This document shows, piece by piece, positions 15,582 to 25,331 of a DNA stretch of 52,802 nucleotides. How positions within the stretch are numbered: position 1 is the first letter of the stretch; every line of letters starts with the position of its first letter. A model generated the notes under the pieces. That model was not told the DNA's origin and did not search any database. It was given only the letters and a program-made list of their open reading frames with translations. The DNA is taken from assembly GCA_029098225.1 (NCBI GenBank), contig JAQXNX010000029.1, forward strand, positions 1 through 52,802, in the 5' to 3' direction. This stretch comes from Spirochaetales bacterium (GTDB lineage: Bacteria > Spirochaetota > Spirochaetia > Treponematales > Treponemataceae). A program made the translations under genes and the position numbers.

Positions 15582-16415
15582 ATGAACAAAGTAGTAAAAA
15601 GATTGCTGACATTTTTTATAGGAGTTCCTCTTGTATTGTTTATCGTGTGGCTTGATTATTTGAATCACCTTGCATTACATATAGCTTTTTCAGTTTTTAC
15701 ATTTTTTGCATCTATAGAGCTTTGGAATATGCTTTCAAAAAAAGTAAAATTATTTCCAAAGTATCTTATAACTGTTCTTACTACCCTGCTTCCGGTAATT
15801 TCTTACATTTTTGTAATGACCGGAAAATCAATTGAAATTACCCAGTGGATTGTAATTTTTGAATTTATTTTCTTAATGGGAATAGAAGCCTTTGTTTCTA
15901 AAACCTTTGAATTTTCAGTTGAAAAAATTACACGTTCACTTTTCATTCTTGTATACGGCGGATTTTTAATGACCTTCCTTGCAAGAATTATTGAGCTTGA
16001 AAATTCTACTTACATTTTTGCCTTATTTATTATCTTTGTTTTCATGTGCGATTCTGCAGCCTGGTTCTTTGGAATTCTTTTTGGAAAAAATAACAGGGGA
16101 CTTTTTGCTGCAAGCCCGAATAAAAGCATTGCAGGCTTTACCGGCGGAATTACAACTTCTATTCTTTGCGGAATATTTTTTAAAATGCTTTTCCCGGAAA
16201 TCATTACAGCTGAATACTGGAAGGTAATTGTTCTGGGCTTATTTACTGCAGTAGCTGCAGTTATCGGCGATATTATTGAATCAGTTTTAAAACGTTCCTG
16301 CGAAGTAAAAGACAGCGGAAACATTATTCCGGGACGCGGCGGAGTTTTAGATTCTATTGATTCAATTATAGTTGCTGCACCTGTATTCTATATTGTTTAC
16401 TATTTTCTTTTCTAG
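15582..16415 (+). CDS. cdsA: Phosphatidate cytidylyltransferase
   Basis: This 277-aa inner-membrane enzyme makes CDP-diacylglycerol from CTP and phosphatidic acid, the entry to phospholipid head-group synthesis. About eight hydrophobic helices are visible. The C-terminal family signature includes GDIIESVLKRSCEVKDSG and PGRGGVLDSIDS (near residues 251-262). It lies 15 nt after uppS and 27 nt before dxr in the usual uppS-cdsA-dxr-rseP order. Confidence 0.96.
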   Translation: MNKVVKRLLTFFIGVPLVLFIVWLDYLNHLALHIAFSVFTFFASIELWNMLSKKVKLFPKYLITVLTTLLPVISYIFVMTGKSIEITQWIVIFEFIFLMGIEAFVSKTFEFSVEKITRSLFILVYGGFLMTFLARIIELENSTYIFALFIIFVFMCDSAAWFFGILFGKNNRGLFAASPNKSIAGFTGGITTSILCGIFFKMLFPEIITAEYWKVIVLGLFTAVAAVIGDIIESVLKRSCEVKDSGNIIPGRGGVLDSIDSIIVAAPVFYIVYYFLF

Positions 16416-16442
16416 AATTTCACAAGCTTCTGGAGTCCCTGA

Positions 16443-17543
16443 ATGAAACGAATTTTAGTTCTTGGCTGTACAGGTTCAATAGGAACAAGCACATTAAATA
16501 TAGTAAGAAATATGGGCGAAGATTTCTGCATATGCGGACTTCAGGCTCACAGCAATGAAGAAAAACTTAACAGCTATGCAAAAGAATTTTCTAACGGAAA
16601 AACAATTCCTGCATTATTAACAAAAGATGATTCTTCTGAAAATGCATTTATGGCATTAATAGAAAAATCAAAGCCGGACATTGTAGTTAACGGAATAGCA
16701 GGAGCAGCCGGTCTTATTCCTTCTAAATGTGTTCTGGAAAGCGGAATTAATCTAGCGCTTGCAAATAAAGAAACTATTGTTATGGCAGGAAATCTTATTA
16801 AAGAAACTGCAGAAAAGAATAATGCAAAAATTCTTCCTGTAGATTCAGAGCATTCTGCAATTTTCTGCCTTTCTGAAAAAATTGGAAAAGAAAATATTTC
16901 TAAAATAATTATTACGGCAAGCGGCGGTCCCTTCAGAACTCTTCCAAAAGAAGAACTGAATAATGTAACAGTTCAGATGGCCTTAAAGCATCCAACCTGG
17001 AATATGGGTAAAAAAATCACAATTGATTCTGCAACGCTTGCCAACAAGGGGCTTGAAGTTATAGAAGCTGCAAGGCTCTTTAATGCTTCAGCAGATAAAA
17101 TCCAGGTTGTTATTCATCCGCAAAGTTTAATTCATTCATTAGTTCAGACTAACGACGGCGTTATGTATGCGCAGATTTCTGAGCCGGACATGAAGCATCC
17201 TATATTAACTGCGTTAACCTGGCCGGATAATAAAACAAGTTACCTTGAACCATTTAATTTGTTTGATAAAACGATGAACTTTTATCAGCCGCGAATAAAT
17301 GATTTTCCGATGTTAGGTTACGCCTTTGAATGTGTAAAGCTTGGCGGAAGTTATTCCATAGCTTTTAATGCAGCAAATGAAATAGCAGTTTCAGCCTTCC
17401 TTGAAGAAAAAATCAGCTTCAATTCAATTTCAAAAATTGTGCGTACAGTTCTGGATAAATCCTGGAGTTTTGAACCAAAAGATTATAACGAAGTTTTTGA
17501 AGCAGATCAGAATGCCCGCAGATATGCAATGGAGTTGTTATGA
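16443..17543 (+). CDS. dxr: 1-deoxy-D-xylulose 5-phosphate reductoisomerase
   Basis: This 366-aa NADPH enzyme makes MEP, the committed step of the non-mevalonate isoprenoid route. The N-terminal GCTGSIGTSTL binds NADPH, LANKETIVMAG and PVDSEHSAIFC hold the substrate and metal ligands, and TASGGPFR and HPTWNMG follow. It feeds the isoprenoid supply used by UppS, encoded two genes upstream. The stop codon overlaps the rseP ATG by 4 nt (ATGA). Confidence 0.97.
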   Translation: MKRILVLGCTGSIGTSTLNIVRNMGEDFCICGLQAHSNEEKLNSYAKEFSNGKTIPALLTKDDSSENAFMALIEKSKPDIVVNGIAGAAGLIPSKCVLESGINLALANKETIVMAGNLIKETAEKNNAKILPVDSEHSAIFCLSEKIGKENISKIIITASGGPFRTLPKEELNNVTVQMALKHPTWNMGKKITIDSATLANKGLEVIEAARLFNASADKIQVVIHPQSLIHSLVQTNDGVMYAQISEPDMKHPILTALTWPDNKTSYLEPFNLFDKTMNFYQPRINDFPMLGYAFECVKLGGSYSIAFNAANEIAVSAFLEEKISFNSISKIVRTVLDKSWSFEPKDYNEVFEADQNARRYAMELL

Positions 17544-18652
17544 AATGGCTTTATGGAATTCTCTGCCTGATTTTTTTAATTATCTTTCATGAGTTCGGAC
17601 ATTTTATAGCTGCAAAAATTTTTGGTGTTAAGGTTGAATCCTTTTCTGTAGGCTTTGGTCCAATTCTTCTTCACAAAAAATTCCGTGGAACCGATTACCG
17701 GCTTTCTCTTTTGCCGCTTGGCGGTTATTGTGGAATGAAGGGAGAAAATGATTTTAGAAAAGCCATTGAAGAAGACTTGAGCGAAATTCAGGCTGAAGAA
17801 GATTCCTTGTATGGAGTTCATCCCGTAAAGCGTGCATTAATTGGATTTGCCGGCCCTTTCTTTAATTTTATTTTTGCCTTTCTTGCTTTTTCCCTTATTT
17901 ATGGAATCGGGTATTATTATTACACTTATTCAAATAAAATTATTATTGCATCAGAGGTAATGGAAAATGTAACTTCTGTTGCCAGGGATGCAGGCTTAAA
18001 GACAGGAGATTTAATTATAAAAATTGATGAAACTCCTGTTTCTGATTTTAGTGAAATAAGGAGCCTGATTGCACCAAGACCGGAAGAAGAAATACAAATT
18101 ACAGTTTTGCGTAATAATCAGGAGCTTACCTTCAGTTTAATTCCGGAGCTTGATAAGGACAGGGGCATTGGCGTTATTGGAATTACGTTTGATGAAAATG
18201 AAGAAATTATTAAAGAATCTGAACCTTCGGGATTTTTTGGCGCATTAAAAAAAGGCTTTATTGATTGCTTTAAAACTGTTTCCATAACTTTTAAAAGCAT
18301 TGGAATTTTATTTAAAGGCGTTAATCTTGATAATGTAGTTTCAGGACCGATAAGGGCAACGGAGCTTCTTGGAGATACTGTAAAGGCTGGAATGACAGAA
18401 GGCTTCCGTCAGGGCTTAGTCGGCATTTTACAGATTATGGCAATTATCAGTTTGTCGCTTTGTATAATGAATCTGCTTCCTATCCCGGTTCTGGACGGCG
18501 GGCTTATTCTTATTGCTTTAATTGAATTTATTACCAGAAAAAAGATAAAACCAAAAATTCAGTATTATATTCAGTTTATTGGAATTGCCTTTATTATAGT
18601 TCTTGCATTTATAGGGTTAAAAGGCGATATTATATATTTAATTAAGAAGTAA
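17540..18652 (+). CDS. rseP: Site-2 protease RseP
   Basis: This 370-aa membrane zinc protease cuts transmembrane anchors such as anti-sigma factors or signal-peptide remnants. HEFGH (residues 17-21) in the first helix binds zinc, and the second active-site motif NLLPIPVLDGG lies near residues 314-324. One PDZ domain sits between them (about 130-210, AGLKTGDLIIKID); E. coli RseP has two. No sigma/anti-sigma pair is in view. The start overlaps dxr by 4 nt. Confidence 0.95.
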   Translation: MKWLYGILCLIFLIIFHEFGHFIAAKIFGVKVESFSVGFGPILLHKKFRGTDYRLSLLPLGGYCGMKGENDFRKAIEEDLSEIQAEEDSLYGVHPVKRALIGFAGPFFNFIFAFLAFSLIYGIGYYYYTYSNKIIIASEVMENVTSVARDAGLKTGDLIIKIDETPVSDFSEIRSLIAPRPEEEIQITVLRNNQELTFSLIPELDKDRGIGVIGITFDENEEIIKESEPSGFFGALKKGFIDCFKTVSITFKSIGILFKGVNLDNVVSGPIRATELLGDTVKAGMTEGFRQGLVGILQIMAIISLSLCIMNLLPIPVLDGGLILIALIEFITRKKIKPKIQYYIQFIGIAFIIVLAFIGLKGDIIYLIKK

Positions 18653-18665
18653 AGAGGATAATAAA

Positions 18666-20582
18666 ATGAAAAAGTCAGGCGCATTTATAATATTCAGTTT
18701 AATTACATTTTTTAATATTTTTGCTCAATCTCATTTTTCTCTGGAGTCTCATCAAAGTCAGATAAACCAGATTGCTATTGCCAATAATCAGACCTTTGAA
18801 AAATCTTACTATACTGCAGGCGACGACGGATTTGTTGTAAAATGGTCAGAAGATAATCAGGGTGAACATTATCAGTTTTCGGACATTGGAATTAAACTGA
18901 TTGCCGTTAGTCCTGTAAATAATCTTATTGCTCTTTACGAAACAGACGGTGGTTCTGTAAATAAAGTAACTGTCTGGGACTGGAATACCTTTACAAGAAA
19001 AACCTTAAAAAAATTCAATGATTCAATTACTTCCCTTCAGTTTTCTGCTAAAGGAAATTATTTAATTATCGGCACTGCCACTGTAGACGGCGCTGTATTT
19101 ATTAACACTTCAAACTGGTCTACCGTAAACAAAATAAAAGATAACACAGGCATTGTAAATTATATTCAGACTAGTGCTACAGAAAAAACCTGCGTATTAT
19201 ATTCACCTTCGGGCTATCTTTCTTATTACAATATGCAGACAGGAAGTCTTAAAGAAAAATTCAGCATTACAAGAGCGCTTTCTCAGGTTGTAATGTACAA
19301 TGACAATAAGTTTCTTGCGGGTGTAAAAGACGGAACCATTTATGTAATAAACGCATACAAGGGAACTGCAATTGCTTCCATTCCTTCTGAAAATCCTATT
19401 ATTCTTTCCGGTTCTGCAGACGAAAATCTTGTTTATCTTGAATATGACGGAAGAAACGGCTACCAGCTAAAACGTCTTGATAACATGGAAGACGGTTCAG
19501 TTTCTAATCCAAGAATCATAAAATCATTTAAGGGACCTCGCGGAACAAATGCAATCAGCGTTGCCGCAATGGATTCAGCATATGTTTATATGGGAAACAA
19601 AACCGGAGGCTTATTTAAAACAGAAAATGAGCCTTCTACCCTTTCTGAAACTATAACTCAATTTTCACAGAACACCTATTCAAAGATTTATGCAATGGCT
19701 CCTTCTGAAAACAGCTTTTACTTTTTGACAGAAAACGCAATTTACAAATCCAACTACGACACCGGCAATATTAATAAGTTATCGCAGACTAACGGAGAAA
19801 ATCAGATAATCAATTATTCTTCTGATGAAGTTATCTTATGGACAAAAAGTTCACGTAATGCAGTTAAGCTTGTAAACGTTTCTACAAAAGAAGAAAAGGT
19901 TTTATTCACTCCTAAATCTGGTATTCAGACTTTAAGATTCTGTAAAGTGAACGGAAAAAATTATCTGCTGGAAATTGAAAGCAGCAGCAGCGTAAATGTT
20001 TATGATTTTGAAACACAGAATTATAAAGAAATTTATTCCGGAATGGGTATTCAGGATGCAATTTTTGCAAATAACGGAAATATCTATATTTCTAAATCGG
20101 CTTCTACTAACCCGCAGGTGCCTCTGCTTTATATAAATCCACAGACTCTGGAAACAGTTCCTGTTCGTGTAAACGGAAATGTTACTTATGGTCTTTCTAC
20201 AGACGGAACAACAATTTACGGCTTAAACGTAATTGCCGACGATACAGGAAGAAATACTTACATATTCTCGTTTAATACAAAAACAAATCAGATGAAAAAT
20301 ATCTTAAAATTTGCGGATGAAGATTCTGACGCATTTACTTATATAAACGGTCAGAACCTGTTTACAAATATCGGAAAAAGCAAGGTTTACTGCTATAACT
20401 TAAGCACAAAAAAACGCTTCTCTTATGACCGCTCATCTTCTATACCTTCCAGTCTTTGTCAGAGCGGAAGCAGAGTTGTTATCTTGAATGATAACGGAAG
20501 CATTTCGTGGTGTAATGCTACCAGTTCAAAAATTCTTTCGGACTGGTATTTTACAAAAGACGAAAACTGGTATAGCTTCTAA
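18666..20582 (+). CDS. Exported WD40/PQQ-like beta-propeller protein
   Basis: This 638-aa protein has a signal peptide (cleavage expected after FFNIFA, near residue 21) and then a series of beta-propeller blades. Clear blade segments include YYTAGDDGFVVKWSED, TVWDWNTFTRKTLKKF and SLQFSAKGNYLIIGTA; two propellers are likely from the length. There are no catalytic motifs. It follows rseP by 13 nt with an AGAGGA site, so it is the last gene of this block, and it ends 4 nt before the glgA stop on the other strand. It probably acts as a periplasmic binding or scaffold protein. Confidence 0.8.
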   Translation: MKKSGAFIIFSLITFFNIFAQSHFSLESHQSQINQIAIANNQTFEKSYYTAGDDGFVVKWSEDNQGEHYQFSDIGIKLIAVSPVNNLIALYETDGGSVNKVTVWDWNTFTRKTLKKFNDSITSLQFSAKGNYLIIGTATVDGAVFINTSNWSTVNKIKDNTGIVNYIQTSATEKTCVLYSPSGYLSYYNMQTGSLKEKFSITRALSQVVMYNDNKFLAGVKDGTIYVINAYKGTAIASIPSENPIILSGSADENLVYLEYDGRNGYQLKRLDNMEDGSVSNPRIIKSFKGPRGTNAISVAAMDSAYVYMGNKTGGLFKTENEPSTLSETITQFSQNTYSKIYAMAPSENSFYFLTENAIYKSNYDTGNINKLSQTNGENQIINYSSDEVILWTKSSRNAVKLVNVSTKEEKVLFTPKSGIQTLRFCKVNGKNYLLEIESSSSVNVYDFETQNYKEIYSGMGIQDAIFANNGNIYISKSASTNPQVPLLYINPQTLETVPVRVNGNVTYGLSTDGTTIYGLNVIADDTGRNTYIFSFNTKTNQMKNILKFADEDSDAFTYINGQNLFTNIGKSKVYCYNLSTKKRFSYDRSSSIPSSLCQSGSRVVILNDNGSISWCNATSSKILSDWYFTKDENWYSF

Positions 20583-20586
20583 AGAA

Positions 20587-22077
20587 TTATTTCCAGTCAG
20601 CAGTATTAATGCCGCAGCCTCGCATAAGTGCATCTGAATATACTCCAATATAATTGTCTGCACTTTGCTCCCAGCTGAAATTCTTTGTCATTCCTTTAAC
20701 CTGCATTTTCTTTATATGTTCTTTTTTGTTGTAATATGCAAAGGTTGCCCAGCCTACAGTATTATAAATGGCACCGGGAGTAAGGCTGTCAAATAAGAAG
20801 CCTGTTCCTTCTCCACTCTGCTCATCATACTGTTCAACTGTATCTGCAAGTCCGCCAGTTCTTCTTACAACAGGTAAAGTTCCATAAAGCATAGAATACA
20901 TCTGATTTAATCCGCAAGGTTCATAACGCGAAGGCATAAGGAAGAAATCACTTCCTGCTTCTATTAAATGCGAAAGACCTTCATCATAACCTATGTAAGC
21001 ACGTAAGTTTGGAAGCTTTGCCTGAAGAGAATTGATTTCATCTTCGCACCACTTTTCTCCGCTGCCAAGAATTGCAAACTGAACATCCATACTTGAACAA
21101 ATGCTGTAAATACTTCCATAAGAAGGAGCAAATACTTCTGCAATTCCTTTTTGATCTGCAAGTCTGGTAACAATTCCAAATACCGGAACATCTGGATTTA
21201 CAGGAAGATTCATTCGCTTTTGAAGCTCTGCCTTACATTTTTTCTTATTTGCAAGATTTTTTGAATCAAAATTTGCAGGAATAAGCTTATCTGTAGCAGG
21301 ATTCCAGGTTTCTAAATCACAGCCATTTAAAACTCCGCGGACAACATCTGAACGTACTCTTAAAAGGCCGTCAAGCCCGAAGCCACCTTCTGCTGTCTGC
21401 ATTTCCCACGCATAAGTTGGAGAAACAGTTGTAATCATATCGGCACAAGTAATTCCGGCCTGCAAAAGATTAATTGAACCGTTTCGCTCAAATCCGCCGC
21501 CATAATAAAGATTCCAGTCTAATCCTAATGCAGGATAAGAATCTTTTGGATACCAGCCCTGATAACCAAGATTATGAATTGTGAGTACACTTGCTGTATG
21601 AGCAAAATATCCGTTACGGCAAACATTTTTTAATAAAACAGGCACAAGACAGCAGAACCAGTCATGAGCATGCATAATATCAGGATACCAGCCAAGCATA
21701 CGGCAAAGCTGGAAAGCACCATGACACAAAACAGCAGAACGATATGGATTATCATGAAAATCCGGTTCAGCTTTTGTTCCATAAATTCCGTCTCTTCCAA
21801 AGCACTGTTCGTGATCTATAAAATAAACAGGAACCTTAGAATTAGGCAAAGTTGATTCGTAAACCTTTACCCAGGTTTCAATTGTTCCTGCTGCAACAGC
21901 GAGTGGAGCTTCTATGGCTTTGAGTTTTGCTCTGTCTATTTTATAATAACGTGGCATAACGATTCTAACATCGTGCCCCTGTTTAGAGAGCGTTAATGCT
22001 AAAGCAGAAACTGCATCTGCAAGTCCACCAGTTTTTGCAAAAGGAACTGTTTCTGAAGTAACCATTAATATTTTCAT
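20587..22077 (-). CDS. glgA: Glycogen synthase (ADP-glucose type)
   Basis: This 496-aa GT5 glycosyltransferase adds glucose from ADP-glucose to glycogen. The N-terminal MVTSETVPFAKTGGLADAV has the KTGGL substrate loop. The C-terminal half has PSRYEPCGLNQMYSM (the E-x7-E region) and GTLPVVRRTGGLADTV. The length is typical. It is the second gene after the aminotransferase (22-nt gap, GTGGAG site). No other glg genes are nearby. Confidence 0.95.
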   Translation of the reverse strand: MKILMVTSETVPFAKTGGLADAVSALALTLSKQGHDVRIVMPRYYKIDRAKLKAIEAPLAVAAGTIETWVKVYESTLPNSKVPVYFIDHEQCFGRDGIYGTKAEPDFHDNPYRSAVLCHGAFQLCRMLGWYPDIMHAHDWFCCLVPVLLKNVCRNGYFAHTASVLTIHNLGYQGWYPKDSYPALGLDWNLYYGGGFERNGSINLLQAGITCADMITTVSPTYAWEMQTAEGGFGLDGLLRVRSDVVRGVLNGCDLETWNPATDKLIPANFDSKNLANKKKCKAELQKRMNLPVNPDVPVFGIVTRLADQKGIAEVFAPSYGSIYSICSSMDVQFAILGSGEKWCEDEINSLQAKLPNLRAYIGYDEGLSHLIEAGSDFFLMPSRYEPCGLNQMYSMLYGTLPVVRRTGGLADTVEQYDEQSGEGTGFLFDSLTPGAIYNTVGWATFAYYNKKEHIKKMQVKGMTKNFSWEQSADNYIGVYSDALMRGCGINTADWK

Positions 22078-22099
22078 TTTGAATCTCCACTATAATATT

Positions 22100-23290
22100 T
22101 TATTTTTCCTGAACAGCTTTTTTAAATGCTTCTTTGCTATTCAAAATAGTTTTTTCGCTGCAGCAGTAAGATATTCTAAACCAGCCCTTTCCTGCAAATC
22201 CGCTTCCCGGAGCACAAAGAATATTGTATTTCTTCAGATGATTAATAAATGCCATATCATCATCATTCCAGCCGTCAGGGACCTTTACAAACAGATAAAA
22301 TGCACCTTCTGGGACACAATATTTTAATCCAGCATAATCCATAACTTCGCAAATTTCGTTACGGCGTTTTTCGTAAAGTGAATAGTCGCATACTGCATCC
22401 CAGCTTCTTGCAATTACACGCTGGAAGAATGCAGGCGCATTTACATAGCCCAAAATTCTTGTAGCAAAAATTGCAGCAGCAAGAAAATCCTTTGCTTCAG
22501 GACAGGCAGGATTTACACAAAGGTACCCGATTCGCTCTCCCGGAAGACTCAGGTTTTTTGCAAAGCTGGTTGCAACTACTGAATATTCATATAATGGGAA
22601 AACAGAGGTTACAGCTTTTCCTCCATAAGTAATTGCTCTGTAAGGTTCATCACAGATTAAGAACGGATATCTTCCTGTCTTTTTTCCATGAGCCTTAAGA
22701 ACTTCTACAAGCTCTTTTATTTCTTTTTCTGAATAAATTCTTCCAGTCGGATTATTCGGAGAGTTAATTAAAACTGCAGCAGTGTTAGGCTTTAATAACT
22801 TTTCAATTTCTTGTGCATCAAGGCTGAAATCATCTTTTGTTTTTGCACGGATAATTTCTCCGCCGTGATTGTGAATGTAATGATCATATTCAACAAAATA
22901 CGGACAGGGAACAATTACTTCATCATTTTCATTCAGAATAGCCTTGAGGATTGAATTTAATGCGCCGGCAGCACCGACAGCCATTACCACATTTTCAAAA
23001 CCGATTTCTACGCCCTGCTCCAAAGAAGTCTTTTTTGCCATAGCCTCACGGGTTTCTTTATAGCCTGCATTAGGCATATAACCGTGACATAAATGATTTT
23101 CTTCGGCTTGAATCTGCTTTATAGCTTCAAGAACTTTTTTTGGCGGGTCAAGATCGGGATTTCCGATACTGAAATCGAATACTTTATCTTCGCCGTACTT
23201 AGCCTTTAGCTGAGCACCTTCTTCAAACATTTTTCTGATAACACCCGATGAAGGGCTTTCTACAAGTTGTTTAATTTTTTGTGATATCAT
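22100..23290 (-). CDS. Class I/II PLP-dependent aminotransferase
   Basis: This 396-aa fold-type I aminotransferase begins MISQKIKQLVESPSSG. It has FSIGNPDLDPP, the Asp/Tyr region ICDEPYRAITYGGK, the lysine-containing SFAKNLSLPGERIGYL that holds PLP, and the Arg of WFRISYCC that binds substrate carboxylate. It resembles aspartate/aromatic-type enzymes; the amino donor is not clear. A longer frame exists (to 23362), but the promoter at 23300-23328 lies inside it, so the ATG at 23290 is the start. There is no ribosome binding site; the mRNA may be leaderless. Confidence 0.85.
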   Translation of the reverse strand: MISQKIKQLVESPSSGVIRKMFEEGAQLKAKYGEDKVFDFSIGNPDLDPPKKVLEAIKQIQAEENHLCHGYMPNAGYKETREAMAKKTSLEQGVEIGFENVVMAVGAAGALNSILKAILNENDEVIVPCPYFVEYDHYIHNHGGEIIRAKTKDDFSLDAQEIEKLLKPNTAAVLINSPNNPTGRIYSEKEIKELVEVLKAHGKKTGRYPFLICDEPYRAITYGGKAVTSVFPLYEYSVVATSFAKNLSLPGERIGYLCVNPACPEAKDFLAAAIFATRILGYVNAPAFFQRVIARSWDAVCDYSLYEKRRNEICEVMDYAGLKYCVPEGAFYLFVKVPDGWNDDDMAFINHLKKYNILCAPGSGFAGKGWFRISYCCSEKTILNSKEAFKKAVQEK

Positions 23291-23299
23291 AATAAATTT

Positions 23300-23328
23300 A
23301 TTATACCACAATTTAATAGAACTTGCAA
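23300..23328 (-). promoter_or_regulatory. Promoter of the aminotransferase-glgA unit
   Basis: On the minus strand: TTGCAA (23323-23328), a 17-nt spacer and a perfect TATAAT (23300-23305). Only 9 nt separate the -10 box from the ATG, and no Shine-Dalgarno sequence is present. Confidence 0.75.
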
Positions 23329-23388
23329 AAAATGCTTTATACTGATAAATTATTTTGAACAAAATAACCAGTTCATAAGGGAGGAAAT

Positions 23389-24330
23389 ATGATTTGGGTA
23401 ATTGGCAGTAAAGGTATGCTTGGACAGGAAGTTGTAAGACAGCTTGAAAGCCTGCATTTGCCTTTTGTACAAACCGGAAGAGAAGTTGACATTACAAAAT
23501 ATGATTCTTTAAATGATTTTGCTAAATCTGTAGAAACTTCATCATATTTTCCTTCAAAATTACCAAGAGAACACCGCCAGATTAAATGGATTATAAACTG
23601 CGCAGCCTACACAGAGGTAGATAAAGCCGAAGATGAAGAAGCAGCTGCAATGGCTGTAAATTATGAAGGCGCATTAAATATAGCAAGGCTTTCCCGACAG
23701 ATTGGCGCTAAATTAATTCACATTTCAAGTGATTATGTTTTTGATGGAAAAGCTTCTTCTCCATATACCGAAGATTCTCCTAAAAATCCGCTGGGAGTTT
23801 ATGGACGTTCTAAGTCAGAAGGCGAAGACGCAATTAAAAAAGAAATGAATCTTTACTACATAATTCGAACTTCATGGCTTTATGGCTTTAACGCTAAGAA
23901 TTTTGTCTATTCAATTTTAGATAAAATGAAGGAAAATGATTCTGTAAAAGTCGTAAATGATCAGAAAGGCTGTCCAACTTTTGCAGGAGACTTGGCAGGC
24001 GTAATAATAAAATTCATTGAAAAATCTGAAAACGCAAAATCGCTTTTTGGAAAAAACAAAGCACCATCCTACGGTATTTATAATTATTCAAATGAAGGAG
24101 AAACAACCTGGTTTGATTTTGCAAGCGAAATTTATAAGCAGGCAAAAAAGCATGGCCGGATTAAAAATAACTGTGAAATAACAGGCTGTTCATCCGGCGA
24201 ATCTGAAGCAAAAGCCCAAAGACCTCAATATTCAGTTCTTTCAAAAGAAAAAATTATGAAAGAATTAAAAATAAAAATTCCTTCGTGGCAGTCAAGTCTT
24301 GAACGCTTTATAAAAAATTCAAAATTCTAG
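23389..24330 (+). CDS. rmlD: dTDP-4-dehydrorhamnose reductase-like protein
   Basis: This 313-aa short-chain reductase should reduce a dTDP-4-keto sugar, classically the last step of dTDP-L-rhamnose synthesis. It has the nucleotide-binding GSKGMLGQ (residues 6-13), NCAAYTEVDKAE, HISSDYVFDG and the catalytic YGRSKSEGE (YxxxK). RmlA, RmlB and RmlC are not in the window, so its partners must be elsewhere. A strong AGGGAGGA site precedes the ATG. Its stop overlaps that of the next gene within a CTAG (24327-24330). Confidence 0.88.
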   Translation: MIWVIGSKGMLGQEVVRQLESLHLPFVQTGREVDITKYDSLNDFAKSVETSSYFPSKLPREHRQIKWIINCAAYTEVDKAEDEEAAAMAVNYEGALNIARLSRQIGAKLIHISSDYVFDGKASSPYTEDSPKNPLGVYGRSKSEGEDAIKKEMNLYYIIRTSWLYGFNAKNFVYSILDKMKENDSVKVVNDQKGCPTFAGDLAGVIIKFIEKSENAKSLFGKNKAPSYGIYNYSNEGETTWFDFASEIYKQAKKHGRIKNNCEITGCSSGESEAKAQRPQYSVLSKEKIMKELKIKIPSWQSSLERFIKNSKF

Positions 24331-25328
24331 AGAAGCCTGAAGGCAAGATATAAAATAAAATTCATATGAAGCCTGTAAAGAAAATAAAATAATTTATTCT
24401 TTGCAAGCGAAATATTTTTATTGCGGATATTTTTTATATAACCGCTTTCTCTGATTTGTTTAATAATTTCACGGCAGATTTTATAAGAAGCTGATTTTGC
24501 ACAGCGCCGGAATACAATCCTGAAATTTTCATAAGCAAGAAGTTCAAACTGAAAAGGATTTGTATTTATCAGATATTTTTCCGTAAGCTTTTTTAAAACT
24601 CCAAGAGAATATAAATAACGGCCGAATAGTGAAGCATTATACCCTTTTGTAATTGACTTTTCCTGAAGGTAATAATTATAAAAGCTTTTATTACTGACAA
24701 AAATTGACGATGAATGAACAATTGCAAGAGTGGTAAATACATTGTCTTCTATCTGAAAGCAGTTTTCATCAAGTTCATCAAAAAACTTCATGATAAGCTC
24801 TTTTGTATAAATTTTATTCCAGCGGTAAACAAGTATTTTATAATATGAAGAAGGATTAAATTCATTAAACAGACAGTGCGGAAGGATTTTTTCTTTAAGT
24901 TCAGCTGTATTATATAAGCCTTCCGGGGCGGCATTTACAACCTGTGATTTCCCGTCGCTGTCTATAATTGTTGCAGCAAAAGAAACAAAATCGCAGTTAT
25001 TTACCTGAATAATTTTTACGGCATTTTCAATAAAATCAGGCGAATATTCATCATCTGCATCGCAGAACATTATGTATTTTCCGGACGAAGAAAGAATTCC
25101 TTTTTTATAAGCAGAAACGACTCCGCCATTCTCTTTATTTATAACTAAAATATTATCTTTAGGAGAAGCAGCAATATTTTTGCAAACTTCAAGAGAATTA
25201 TCTGTACTTCCGTCATTAATAAGAATAAGTTCCCAGTCTAAAAAAGTCTGATTTTGTATACTTTTTACTGTTTGTTCTAAGGTTTTTGAAGCATTATATA
25301 CAGGAATTATTACAGAAACTAAAGACAT
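24327..25328 (-). CDS. Glycosyltransferase family 2
   Basis: This 333-aa GT-A glycosyltransferase starts SLVSVIIPVYNASKTLEQTV. It has LILINDGSTDNS (about residues 34-45) and the metal-binding FCDADDEYSPDF region (about 88-99), both typical of GT2. The C-terminal part ends in a hydrophobic stretch (FYFLYRLHMNFILYLAFRLL) that may hold it at the membrane. It lies 3 nt after the GT4 gene on the same strand. Donor and acceptor are unknown; the context suggests a surface glycan. Confidence 0.87.
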   Translation of the reverse strand: MSLVSVIIPVYNASKTLEQTVKSIQNQTFLDWELILINDGSTDNSLEVCKNIAASPKDNILVINKENGGVVSAYKKGILSSSGKYIMFCDADDEYSPDFIENAVKIIQVNNCDFVSFAATIIDSDGKSQVVNAAPEGLYNTAELKEKILPHCLFNEFNPSSYYKILVYRWNKIYTKELIMKFFDELDENCFQIEDNVFTTLAIVHSSSIFVSNKSFYNYYLQEKSITKGYNASLFGRYLYSLGVLKKLTEKYLINTNPFQFELLAYENFRIVFRRCAKSASYKICREIIKQIRESGYIKNIRNKNISLAKNKLFYFLYRLHMNFILYLAFRLL

Positions 25329-25331
25329 TAT

